Notes under the pieces: generated by a model
What the model was told of the DNA's origin: nothing
The model's database searches: none
Seen by the model: only the letters and a program-made list of their open reading frames with translations
Position numbers and translations under genes: made by a program
Shown: in pieces, positions 9,101 through 14,918 of the stretch
How positions within the stretch are numbered: the first letter of the stretch is position 1
Layout: the number at the start of each line of letters is the position of its first letter
Assembly (NCBI GenBank): GCA_023426005.1
Contig: JAFABO010000163.1
Span: forward strand, 1 to 14,918
Reading direction: 5' to 3'
Length of the DNA: 14,918 nucleotides
Source: Bacillota bacterium
GTDB lineage: Bacteria; Bacillota; Clostridia; Acetivibrionales; DSM-1351

Positions 9101-11761
9101 CAGCAGTATGGCGTTTAAGCCTGTGATTATTGTAGCACTTCTTTTAGCCACATAAATCCTGTAGTCACCCACAAAAATCAGATACACAAAATAGCTCAAT
9201 ATTGGCGCACATAAGGAAAATATGCTCAGCCAGATCCAGCCGCTGCAGCTTTTGGGCAGTAAAAGCAGGCTTAGAAGTATTATAACCGCCATTACAGGAT
9301 ATACAAGGCTTCTTCTCAGGTTATCAAACATCTTCCACTTTGAGAGCAGCGACAGCTGGTTCTTGCCGAATATCCAGGGCAGCAGCTGCCAATCTCCTCT
9401 TGTCCACCGGTGGAGCCTCATCATGAAGGAATTGTACTTTGCAGGGTATCCGTCTATCAGCTCAATATCCGTGACAAGTCCGGTCCTCAGGTAGCTGCCC
9501 TCCAAAAGATCATGGCTTAGTACGGTATTCTCCGGAATAACTCCATCCAGTGCCTGCTGAAAAATATCCACATCATATATACCCTTACCGGTAAAAATAC
9601 CCTCTCCGAAGGCATCCTGATATACATCGGAAACTGTTGTGGTGTACGGGTCAATACCTCCCTGTCCGGCAAATATTCTGGTAAAAGCCGATGAACCGGC
9701 GCTTTCTATATTGACGTCAATACGGGGCTGGAGAATACCATAGCCCTCTGCTACTATACCCCTTTCAGGGTCAAAAACAGCTCTGTTCATAGGATGTGCA
9801 ATTGTTCCCACAAGTTGCCGGGCAGCCTCCAGAGGCAGTTGAGTGTCGGCATCCAGAGTTATGACATATTTCACCCGGGGAATTTCTTCAAGTCTGCAGC
9901 TGTTAAATACATAGCTTGTATCTCTGTTTCCGCGCAGTACTCTGTTAAACTCTATGATGGCCCCTCTTTTTCTCTCCCAGCCCATCCACTTCTGCTGTTT
10001 TTCATTGAATTGTCTTTTTCTGCACAGGAAGTAAAACACAGGTTTGTCCTGGCTGCCGTACTTGCTGTTAAGCAGTTTTATCCTGTCGACAGCGCTGCTG
10101 ATTATCTCCGCATCCTCAGGCATTGTCTCTTCACCTGTATCTTTAAAATCCCCAACCAGAGCAAAATAAATATTGCTTCCTTTATTGGCCAGGTAAAATA
10201 CCTCCAGATTGTCAATTAAAGCAAGAGTCCTTTTTACATTTGGAACCAGGGTAGGAACAATAACCATTGTGGACATTTCCCCGGGAATTCCTTCCTTGAG
10301 CTCCAGTTTGGGAAACCGCGCAGGAATAATTATTCTGCTGAGAAAGCTGTTAACCAGGGCAGTGGCAATTTCACCTGCGGGAATCAGCCCCAAAATGCCC
10401 ATGACAAATACAAACAAATAAGAATAGCGGGCTTCACGGTTTATTCCGGAAACCACAGGTATTGCCGTAAAAGCTAAAGACAACACAATAACGGCTGTAA
10501 TAAAAATCTTAACGGAATATTTCTTTACAAAGGGTGTATATTCGTTTTCATGGCCGCTCTTTTTATTGAATTCACGGTATAATCTGTTTTGACCCTTGCC
10601 AATCAGATAATAGCCTACATGATTATGGGGAACACCGGTATTTTCACGGTCATGGGCCCCGGCCGCAAACTCACAGCTCAACCTTGCAATATTTATCTCT
10701 GTGGTTTTATATTTTTCAGCAAGCTTTACAATAACATTTCTGTAATAGTTCCTGGATTTAAAATCCATCCTGTCGTAAATCCCTGAAGGGTCTTGCTTTA
10801 AAATCCTCTCCACCTCACTGAGACTCTCAAATAATGCCGTACTGTCATAGCCTGCAAGTGACCTGAGGCTGTTGATGACATTTCCGATAGAAACCTGGAT
10901 AACAGCCTGATTATGGTGATCAATAGAGATATAACTATCGGTATTCGCACTTTTCTGAACCAGTATACTGTCAATGCAATCAATCATCCAAAGGGTCTTG
11001 GAACCCTCTTTCCTGAGTTTTTTGATCAGAAATTCCACAAATGCCGGAGATAATTCCTCAATTCCTGTAATTTGCTCTTTGAATGCATCACAGTCACGTT
11101 CAAACTTTTTAACCAGGCCGGCAATCTCCTGAGCCTTGTACCAATCCCTGCGGGTGGAATTCATCTTGTCGCACACAACCCAAAGCTTCTCCATTAATGC
11201 GGCTTTTACCATAAGTGTAAGCATCCACAGCTCCTCAATGGAAAGAAAAGTATATCTCTGGTATGCCGTTATAAAGTCTCTGATTGTTTTTTCATTTGCA
11301 TTTCCGTCTACATGGGAAACAATCTCAACAGCTATGGAATATATTCTGGGAAAGCCTCTGTAAGTACCTTCAGCGATCACAGGCACCGCTTTTCTTATTT
11401 CATTCAGCTCTTTAATGATAATGCTTTTCTGTTCCTCGATAATATAAAAATTATCCAGCAGCCATTCTGCCGCAGGCGGAATGGGAAATGAAGACGAAGC
11501 ATCCCTGTTCAGATTTTCAAAAGTGTCCAATATGTTTTGGAATTTTGCTTCAATCCGTTTTGAGACCCTGCCTATGCTATATTTTTTTATCAATGTCGTT
11601 TGAGATTTCGCAAGGGCTTCCGCATGTCTTTCAAGCTCATCATTGCACAGAGCAACATCCTCTATCTGAAACTCAAAAGAGGAATGTTTGTTTATCCATA
11701 TGATTAATGCCGCCAATATTGCTGTCAATAAGATTATAATGAGAAAAATCCATATATTCAT
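3191..11761 (-). CDS. Cyclic beta-1,2-glucan synthase (GT84 + GH189-type + GH94 domains)
   Basis: This is a 2856-residue inner-membrane enzyme, the size of Brucella Cgs/rhizobial NdvB. It polymerises glucose from UDP-glucose into beta-1,2-glucan, closes the ring and trims chain length. Order: N-terminal anchor (3-23); a long, probably helical cytoplasmic region; membrane segments about 418-438 and 447-470; GT84 domain about 490-800 with DAD (637-639) and RWTRGDWQ (785-792, the Q/RxxRW-type motif); further membrane segments about 819-987; a glycoamylase-like cyclisation domain about 1000-1540 (SWTGTM 1338-1343, HHQGM 1481-1485), as in GH189; a first beta-sandwich from about 1545 (NGS at 1566); a second around W2113; and a GH94 (alpha/alpha)6 domain with GGGDWNDGMN, where D2541 is the likely general acid. 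H2697 (QYTHAATW) and T2764 (WSWYTGAAGW) match GH94 phosphate-binding positions, so phosphorolysis looks possible. The start is supported by GGTGA (11771-11775), 9 nt upstream. The C-terminus looks natural. Confidence 0.95.
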   Translation of the reverse strand: MNIWIFLIIILLTAILAALIIWINKHSSFEFQIEDVALCNDELERHAEALAKSQTTLIKKYSIGRVSKRIEAKFQNILDTFENLNRDASSSFPIPPAAEWLLDNFYIIEEQKSIIIKELNEIRKAVPVIAEGTYRGFPRIYSIAVEIVSHVDGNANEKTIRDFITAYQRYTFLSIEELWMLTLMVKAALMEKLWVVCDKMNSTRRDWYKAQEIAGLVKKFERDCDAFKEQITGIEELSPAFVEFLIKKLRKEGSKTLWMIDCIDSILVQKSANTDSYISIDHHNQAVIQVSIGNVINSLRSLAGYDSTALFESLSEVERILKQDPSGIYDRMDFKSRNYYRNVIVKLAEKYKTTEINIARLSCEFAAGAHDRENTGVPHNHVGYYLIGKGQNRLYREFNKKSGHENEYTPFVKKYSVKIFITAVIVLSLAFTAIPVVSGINREARYSYLFVFVMGILGLIPAGEIATALVNSFLSRIIIPARFPKLELKEGIPGEMSTMVIVPTLVPNVKRTLALIDNLEVFYLANKGSNIYFALVGDFKDTGEETMPEDAEIISSAVDRIKLLNSKYGSQDKPVFYFLCRKRQFNEKQQKWMGWERKRGAIIEFNRVLRGNRDTSYVFNSCRLEEIPRVKYVITLDADTQLPLEAARQLVGTIAHPMNRAVFDPERGIVAEGYGILQPRIDVNIESAGSSAFTRIFAGQGGIDPYTTTVSDVYQDAFGEGIFTGKGIYDVDIFQQALDGVIPENTVLSHDLLEGSYLRTGLVTDIELIDGYPAKYNSFMMRLHRWTRGDWQLLPWIFGKNQLSLLSKWKMFDNLRRSLVYPVMAVIILLSLLLLPKSCSGWIWLSIFSLCAPILSYFVYLIFVGDYRIYVAKRSATIITGLNAILLQVGLMLTFAPYQAFLMANAIIKTLVRVLATKKNLLEWVTAADMELALKNDLPGYYRRMWFAPLYGAAVLAVVRYMYQGYFPLAFAAFILWLLSPWAAFYISRPSGKERESLSEECLDQLRLLARKTWCYFDEFAGPEENFLPADNYQEEPYKGAAHRTSPTNIGLLMVSHLAARDLGYINSIDLLQRIGNTVNTIEKMQKWNGHLYNWYNTANLEILRPKFISTVDSGNFAGYLMVLDEGLGQYGQKPIYQTVHLEAFLDLLELCNSEIHRDKPYFETEVLRKLVFDEKTPDEARAEERKSLEKGFGQLCETLAKYLSELDEGSKRGYWVRKLTAALDVYQALHLEFGEELFDKFNNIGELKIQLEQLRKRIRSLIDGMHFKSLYDPRRNLFAIGFDVEEGHPSKSYYDLFASEARQTSLIAIAKGEVEKQHWFKLGRKLTRIDRDRGLVSWTGTMFEYLMPRLVVKSYPNTLIEKTYRFVVNAQIKYGRSKNVPWGISESCYHAFDIALNYQYRAFGVPHLGLKRGLVNDLVIAPYATVMAIDIAPRQCWENIERLREFGAEGRFGLYEALDFTDSRLEEGQKCAIVKSYMVHHQGMSLLALVNFFKQDIMQQRFHANPQIKAVDSLIQEKFPAHVVISKEYREKPLFTYRKHANPEETVIRSFTRLEPVPNLHLLTNGSYNVMLTDRGSGFARCHSLAVYRWSGDYMASSGAFIYLRNVNSNDFWSTTFNPTNTVPEIYKVIFSPHKAEYIRKEGNIETNTEVLVSAEDDTEIRRVSIHNHSGAKRIVELTSYMEVVLIHPESDTAHPAFSKLFVKTEYISEYDGLLAMRRKRDDVKQTVWGYHIVSTNGVKEGNIEFETDRSQFIGRNRSLAFPRAMDPDQPLTNSVGPVIDPVFSLRIRVRIDPGESAVVNFAMGTCDTRRAALDMLEKYSDVGAADRVIEMAWTRSVVEAGFINIGGNDERAYFKLLPKLLYGMGRRSQAQYIIRNNLSQSDLWPFGISGDLPILLVTVQNLDSFEEIRWALKLHDFMRLKGISFDLVVLITDKDAYIQPLLEMIRDLAVSGRSCDLMDKRGGIFIRNTRQMTPGQRNLLFACAKLIINADDGVADYIDEALDSDEIIQAVNANSRGEIAKYAVKSAESEFAQEIAHVEVKADDTHAGEHELAGIIEKLNFFNGIGGFTEDGEEYVICLRAGETTPAPWSNVIANDSFGFICTEAGGGYTWNQNSSQNKLTTWANDPVLDPPSEIIYLHKAGNDAVWSCTPLPVRQKNAYIIRHGFGYTVYSQKSHGLEQELIQFTAAEAPVKISILKLKNISEAETVLDAAYYLKPVLGTQPGQTDPYIVTGFKEELASLLIDNVYSSDFRGLSAFLSCSESQLSYTGNRLEFTGENMDLSKPEGMRRDLKGTVGAGLDSCAVIKTRIHILPGETRHIVFLFGQDRLEQLKGLIENFRSEKQAFAELDRVKKTWISRLKQIQVDTPDKTVNIMLNGWLQYQVISCRLWARSGYYQAGGAFGFRDQLQDVMAVVYTMPNITKNQILLHCRHQFIEGDVQHWWHEQKINGIRTRYSDDLLWLPYVTCDYINTTGDYSILNMIEPYLSSPLLGENEHERYEIPSLAGERGTVYQHCIKAIEKGLAFGPHGIPLIGGGDWNDGMNLIGVNGRGESVWLGWFLYCVLQRMIPVCRYMGEEERAEEYREKAGKIIEALEGEAWDGSWYRRAYFDDGSPLGSIRNDEGKIDSLSQSWAAISAAARESRVEEAMSAVEKYLIDRKNGLIRLLTPPFYDSELNPGYIKGYLPGVRENGGQYTHAATWVIYAFSKLGNGEQAWELFDMINPINHSRTGMERMIYKVEPYVMAADVYAVYPNEGRGGWSWYTGAAGWMYRIGIEHILGIKKQGNYLTLDPCIPKKMNGYTVKYTFGTAVYEITVKNESHQNKNIRKMVSDGETIEGNRFELIDDGKVHKIEAII

Positions 11762-11769
11762 ATATGTAT

Positions 11770-11881
11770 ATCACCATTTATAAAAATTTTTTAAAAAATA
11801 GTACTAATTAGATTCCTTAGATATATTGCCCCAAATTCCGAATCTTTAGTACTATTTGTTAATATTTTTATTTATGGTGAT
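11770..11881. promoter_or_regulatory. Long inverted repeat in the glucan synthase leader that can bury its ribosome binding site
   Basis: Arms 11770-11815 and 11840-11881 are imperfectly complementary along their whole length. Perfect blocks include ATCACCAT (11770-11777) with ATGGTGAT (11874-11881), and the TAGTACTA-containing blocks 11796-11807 with 11846-11857. In the leftward transcript the 3' arm contains the GGTGA ribosome binding site of the synthase, which pairs with TCACC in the 5' arm. The inner stem is followed by T6, so it could also act as a weak terminator or attenuator after pflA. No convincing promoter was found in 11762-11918. Confidence 0.6.
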
Positions 11882-11918
11882 CAATATTGCTGACGATGAC
11901 CTTTGCCTTCAGAAAAAA

Positions 11919-12644
11919 TTATCCCTTCCTGCCGGTGGTCAAAATATTTTTCGCCTTCTCCACCTCTTCCTTTGAAGGTGTGGGGACCCCTTCCAGCGGG
12001 TAATCAAGGCAGAGCTTTCCCCACTTTTCCTTTCCCAGGGTGTGGTATGGCAGCACTTCTATTTTTTCAATATTTTTAAAATTCCTGAGATAATTATAAG
12101 CTGCCATAAGGTCTTCTTCAGCGTCAGTATAACCGGGAACCAGAACATACCTGATCCACACAGGCTTGTTGATATCGGCCAGGTATTGCGTAAATTGCCT
12201 TATCCTCCCGTTTTCAACTCCTGTCAGTTCTCTGTGCTTTTCTGCATTTGCCTGCTTCAGATCCAGCAGCACCAGATCGGTGTATTCAAGTGCTTCCTTT
12301 ACATCCTCCAGATTAACATACCCGGAAGTGTCAACAGCTGTATGAATACCCTGCTCCCTGCACTTTTTAAACAGCTCGCCTACAAATTCAGGCTGGATCA
12401 ACGGCTCACCGCCGCTTACGGTTATTCCTCCCCCGGAAGAATCGATAAAATTCCTGTACTTTTTGACTTCGCTTACAATCTCCTCCGCAGTATAGAGCTT
12501 TGCACCCTCCGAACTCCAGGCATCCCTGTTGTGGCAATATTTACAGCGTAAAGGACAGCCCTTGAGAAAAACTATAAACCTGATGCCTGGTCCGTCAACT
12601 GTGCCGAATGTTTCAAAAGAATGGACTCTTCCCTTTATTTCCAT
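11919..12644 (-). CDS. pflA: Pyruvate formate-lyase activating enzyme
   Basis: This radical SAM enzyme uses a [4Fe-4S] cluster and S-adenosylmethionine to abstract hydrogen from the C-terminal glycine of PflB, creating the glycyl radical. The 241-residue product has the expected order: the PFL-AE start block SFETFGTVDGPGIR (9-22), the cluster motif C30-x3-C34-x2-C37 (GCPLRCKYC), SGGEP (77-81) for SAM binding, and DTSGY (105-109). Length matches E. coli PflA (246). The start is the ATG at 12642-12644, with GGGGG (12652-12656) 7 nt upstream and the conserved N-terminus right after it. A longer in-frame ATG at 12701 lies inside the intercistronic hairpin and adds an unrelated 19 residues. The gene lies 80 nt downstream of pflB on the same strand, the classic operon order. 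Confidence 0.95.
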   Translation of the reverse strand: MEIKGRVHSFETFGTVDGPGIRFIVFLKGCPLRCKYCHNRDAWSSEGAKLYTAEEIVSEVKKYRNFIDSSGGGITVSGGEPLIQPEFVGELFKKCREQGIHTAVDTSGYVNLEDVKEALEYTDLVLLDLKQANAEKHRELTGVENGRIRQFTQYLADINKPVWIRYVLVPGYTDAEEDLMAAYNYLRNFKNIEKIEVLPYHTLGKEKWGKLCLDYPLEGVPTPSKEEVEKAKNILTTGRKG

Positions 12645-12674
12645 AATATTACCCCCTTTTGCCGTTATGAGTGC

Positions 12675-12720
12675 CGGGTTTGGATGGTGAAGGTCTGTCA
12701 CTCTCCACCATTCAAACCCG
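12675..12720 (-). promoter_or_regulatory. Intercistronic hairpin between pflB and pflA
   Basis: Arms 12675-12689 and 12706-12720 form 14 of 15 pairs (one A-C mismatch) around a 16-nt loop, starting only 5 nt past the pflB stop. The strand then reads GCACTCATAAC with no T run, so it is not a standard terminator. It more likely stabilises the 3' end of pflB mRNA or partly reduces pflA expression, which suits the low amount of activase needed relative to PflB. That role is inference. Confidence 0.65.
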
Positions 12721-12724
12721 CATG

Positions 12725-14918
12725 TTAAACATTCTCGTGGATAGTTCTGCTGATAACATCCAGCTGCTGCTCCCTTGTCAGCTTGATAAAGTTAACCGCA
12801 TACCCCGATACCCTGATTGTGAGTTGCGGATACTTTTCAGGATGTTCCATGGCATCCAGCAGCATCTCTCTTTCAAAAACATTGATATTGATATGATGTC
12901 CGCCTTCCTTGAAATATGAATCAAGAAGAGCCGATAAATTGTCAATCCTTGATGCTTCATCCCTTCCCAAAGCTTTCGGAATAATGGAGAAGGTATATGA
13001 AATACCGTCCTGGGCAAACTGGTAAGGAAGCTTTGATATGGATTTGAGGACGGCAAGCGCTCCGTTCAAATCTCTGCCATGCATTGGGTTGGCACCCGGC
13101 CCGAAAGGTTCTCCGGCTTTTCTTCCATCAGGGGTATTCCCTGTTTTGGCGCCGTAAACAACGTTTGAGGTAATGGTGAGAATTGAAAGCGTAGGAACTG
13201 AATGCCTGTATGTCCTTTGCTTTTCAAGCTTTTCCATGAACCTCTTAACCAGCATAACAGCTATATTGTCAACACGGTCGTCATTATTGCCGAATTTCGG
13301 GTAATCCCCTTCAATATCATAATCAACAGCAAGGCCCTCTTCATTTCTAATTACCTTAACTTTGGCATACTTTATTGCACTGAGAGAATCTGCCACAACC
13401 GACAATCCGGCAATACCGCAGGCCATTGTCCTGAGTATGTCCTTGTCGTGCAGGGCCATCTGAAGCCTTTCATACGCGTATTTATCGTGCATGTAGTGAA
13501 TAATATTCAAGGTATTGATATATAGCTTAGCCACCCATGTAAGTACGGCATCGAAACGTTTCATAACATCATCGTAATCCAGGTATTCGGTTTCAACAGG
13601 AGTCAATGCCGGTCCGACCTGTACGCCAGATTTTTCATCGCGGCCCCCGTTTATGGAATAAAGCAGCGCTTTTGCCATATTGCATCGGGCACCGAAGAAC
13701 TGCATCTGCTTTCCGATTCTCATAGCCGATACGCAGCAGGCTATGCCATAATCATCACCCCAGTAATATCTCATTATATCGTCGCTCTCATACTGGATTG
13801 AACTAGTTTTTATAGAAGCGTCGGCACAGAATTTCTTAAAGCCTTCCGGTAAATGCACCGACCATAAAACCGTCATATTTGGTTCAGGGGCGTGTCCGAG
13901 GTTATGCAGGGTATGGAGCATTCTGAAGGAATTCCTTGTCACCAGGGTCCTTCCGTCCAGACCCATTCCTCCAATGCTTTCGGTTACCCACGTAGGATCA
14001 CCCGAGAACAATTTTTCATATTCAGGAGTTCTTAAGAAACGTACCATCCTGAGTTTCATAACAAAATGGTCCATTAACTCCTGGGCTTTTTGCTCTGTGA
14101 GTATTCCCTCCTTCAGGTCTCTTTCAATATAAATGTCCAGGAAGGTTGACACTCTGCCCAGGCTCATGGCCGCCCCGTTTTGTTCCTTTACAGCTCCAAG
14201 GAATGCAAAGTAAAGCCATTGGAAAGCTTCCCGGGCATTTCCGGCAGGTCTCGAAATATCAAAGCCGTATTGCAGAGCCATCTGTTTAAGATATTCCAGC
14301 GCCCTTATCTGGCTTCTGGTCTCTTCCCTTTCCTGGATTGTCTCACCATCCATATAGTCCAGCTCAAGACTTTTCAACTGCTTTTCCTTTTCTTCAATCA
14401 GCCTGTCAACACCATACAGCGCAGTTCGTCTGTAGTCACCTATAATCCTGCCCCTGCCGTATGCATCGGGAAGTCCTGTAATAATCCCGGCCTTTTTAGC
14501 TCTCATCATCTCGGGAGTATAAGCATCATAAACACCGTCATTGTGAGTCTTTCTGTATTCGGTAAACGTCTTTACCACATTGTCATCTATTTTCTTGCCG
14601 TATGCTTCGCTGCCCTTAATTACCATTCTGATCCCGCCAAAAGGCATGATGCCCCTCTTTAACGGCTGATCTGTCTGAAGGCCGACTATTTTTTCAAGCT
14701 CTTTATTTATATATCCCGGGTCATGGGAGGTCATAGTGGAGATTATTTTTGTATCAACATCCAGAACTCCTCCGCTTTCCCTTTCCTTTGCCAGCAAGTC
14801 ACTGACCTGCCCCCACAGTCTGGTTGTATCCCCGGTAGGACCCTCCAGAAAAGATGAATCTCCTTCATAGGGTGTATAGTTGTTAATGATAAAATCCCTT
14901 ACATCTATTTCTTCACAC
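12725..14918 (-). CDS. pflB: Pyruvate formate-lyase (formate acetyltransferase), 5' end cut by window edge
   Basis: This glycyl radical enzyme converts pyruvate and CoA to acetyl-CoA and formate in the cytoplasm. 730 residues are visible; E. coli PflB has 760, and by alignment about the first 20 residues lie beyond position 14918. Reading the frame past the TTG at 14795-14797 to the edge gives VRDFIINNYTPYEGD, which matches the E. coli N-terminal block VRDFIQKNYTPYEGD. The gene therefore does not start at that TTG. Key residues are present: the adjacent catalytic cysteines in IACCVSAM (codons 13733-13738) and the radical glycine in RVSGYAV (codon 12803-12805), near the C-terminus as in the family. 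Identity to E. coli PflB is high throughout (for example PNMT, GKQMQFFGAR, NPMHGRD), so it is a true PFL rather than a diol dehydratase or other glycyl radical enzyme. pflA follows. Confidence 0.96.
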   Translation of the reverse strand, partial: CEEIDVRDFIINNYTPYEGDSSFLEGPTGDTTRLWGQVSDLLAKERESGGVLDVDTKIISTMTSHDPGYINKELEKIVGLQTDQPLKRGIMPFGGIRMVIKGSEAYGKKIDDNVVKTFTEYRKTHNDGVYDAYTPEMMRAKKAGIITGLPDAYGRGRIIGDYRRTALYGVDRLIEEKEKQLKSLELDYMDGETIQEREETRSQIRALEYLKQMALQYGFDISRPAGNAREAFQWLYFAFLGAVKEQNGAAMSLGRVSTFLDIYIERDLKEGILTEQKAQELMDHFVMKLRMVRFLRTPEYEKLFSGDPTWVTESIGGMGLDGRTLVTRNSFRMLHTLHNLGHAPEPNMTVLWSVHLPEGFKKFCADASIKTSSIQYESDDIMRYYWGDDYGIACCVSAMRIGKQMQFFGARCNMAKALLYSINGGRDEKSGVQVGPALTPVETEYLDYDDVMKRFDAVLTWVAKLYINTLNIIHYMHDKYAYERLQMALHDKDILRTMACGIAGLSVVADSLSAIKYAKVKVIRNEEGLAVDYDIEGDYPKFGNNDDRVDNIAVMLVKRFMEKLEKQRTYRHSVPTLSILTITSNVVYGAKTGNTPDGRKAGEPFGPGANPMHGRDLNGALAVLKSISKLPYQFAQDGISYTFSIIPKALGRDEASRIDNLSALLDSYFKEGGHHININVFEREMLLDAMEHPEKYPQLTIRVSGYAVNFIKLTREQQLDVISRTIHENV

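Noticed and set aside
3919..11703. Many plus-strand open frames of 65-141 codons inside the glucan synthase gene
   Set aside because: They are antisense shadows of a long, well-supported gene. They lack family motifs, and no evidence supports expression.
12645..12701. Longer pflA start at 12701
   Set aside because: The extra 19 codons run through the intercistronic hairpin and match nothing in PflA. The ATG at 12644 has a strong ribosome binding site and the family N-terminus.
14795..14797. TTG as the start of pflB
   Set aside because: The frame stays open to the window edge and the residues upstream match the conserved PflB N-terminus, so the gene simply runs out of the window.

Overview
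The window looks like a chromosomal segment of a low-GC, strictly anaerobic Clostridia bacterium, probably of the cellulolytic Acetivibrio/Ruminiclostridium type. This is an inference from AT-rich spacers, AGGAGG-type ribosome binding sites, a eukaryote-like homodimeric NADP isocitrate dehydrogenase, a pyruvate formate-lyase pair and a very large clostridial-type cyclic beta-1,2-glucan synthase. No sequence search was possible, so the genus is a guess.

Layout. An icd gene (minus strand, 215-1420) has a clear terminator and a good sigma-A promoter. Divergent from it is a 245-residue protein (1709-2446) that joins a Phd/YefM-like antitoxin DNA-binding domain to a Uma2/DUF820 PD-(D/E)XK nuclease-like domain. 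It is driven by a perfect consensus promoter whose -10 region runs into a near-perfect 29-bp palindrome. The gene-free stretch 2447-3190 is filled by two head-to-tail copies of a ~259-bp structured repeat. The second copy is closed by an inverted right arm, which gives a MITE-like element with ~93-bp imperfect terminal inverted repeats. Its end overlaps the stop codon of the next gene. Each copy carries a ~153-nt core that can fold into a closed, branched stem.

Most of the window (3191-11761, minus) is one gene for a 2856-residue cyclic beta-1,2-glucan synthase. It combines membrane segments, a GT84 polymerase, a GH189-type cyclisation domain and a GH94 phosphorylase-like domain. Its leader contains a long inverted repeat that can bury its own ribosome binding site. 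Upstream on the same strand lie pflB (start beyond the right edge) and pflA, separated by 80 nt that hold a strong intercistronic hairpin.

How the genes fit together: pflB/pflA supply anaerobic pyruvate cleavage to acetyl-CoA and formate. icd supplies 2-oxoglutarate and NADPH for biosynthesis. The glucan synthase consumes UDP-glucose to make a periplasm/surface-type cyclic glucan. These are separate functions on one strand rather than one pathway. The Phd-Uma2 gene and the repeat cluster between icd and the glucan synthase are the accessory part of the window and the most interesting part.
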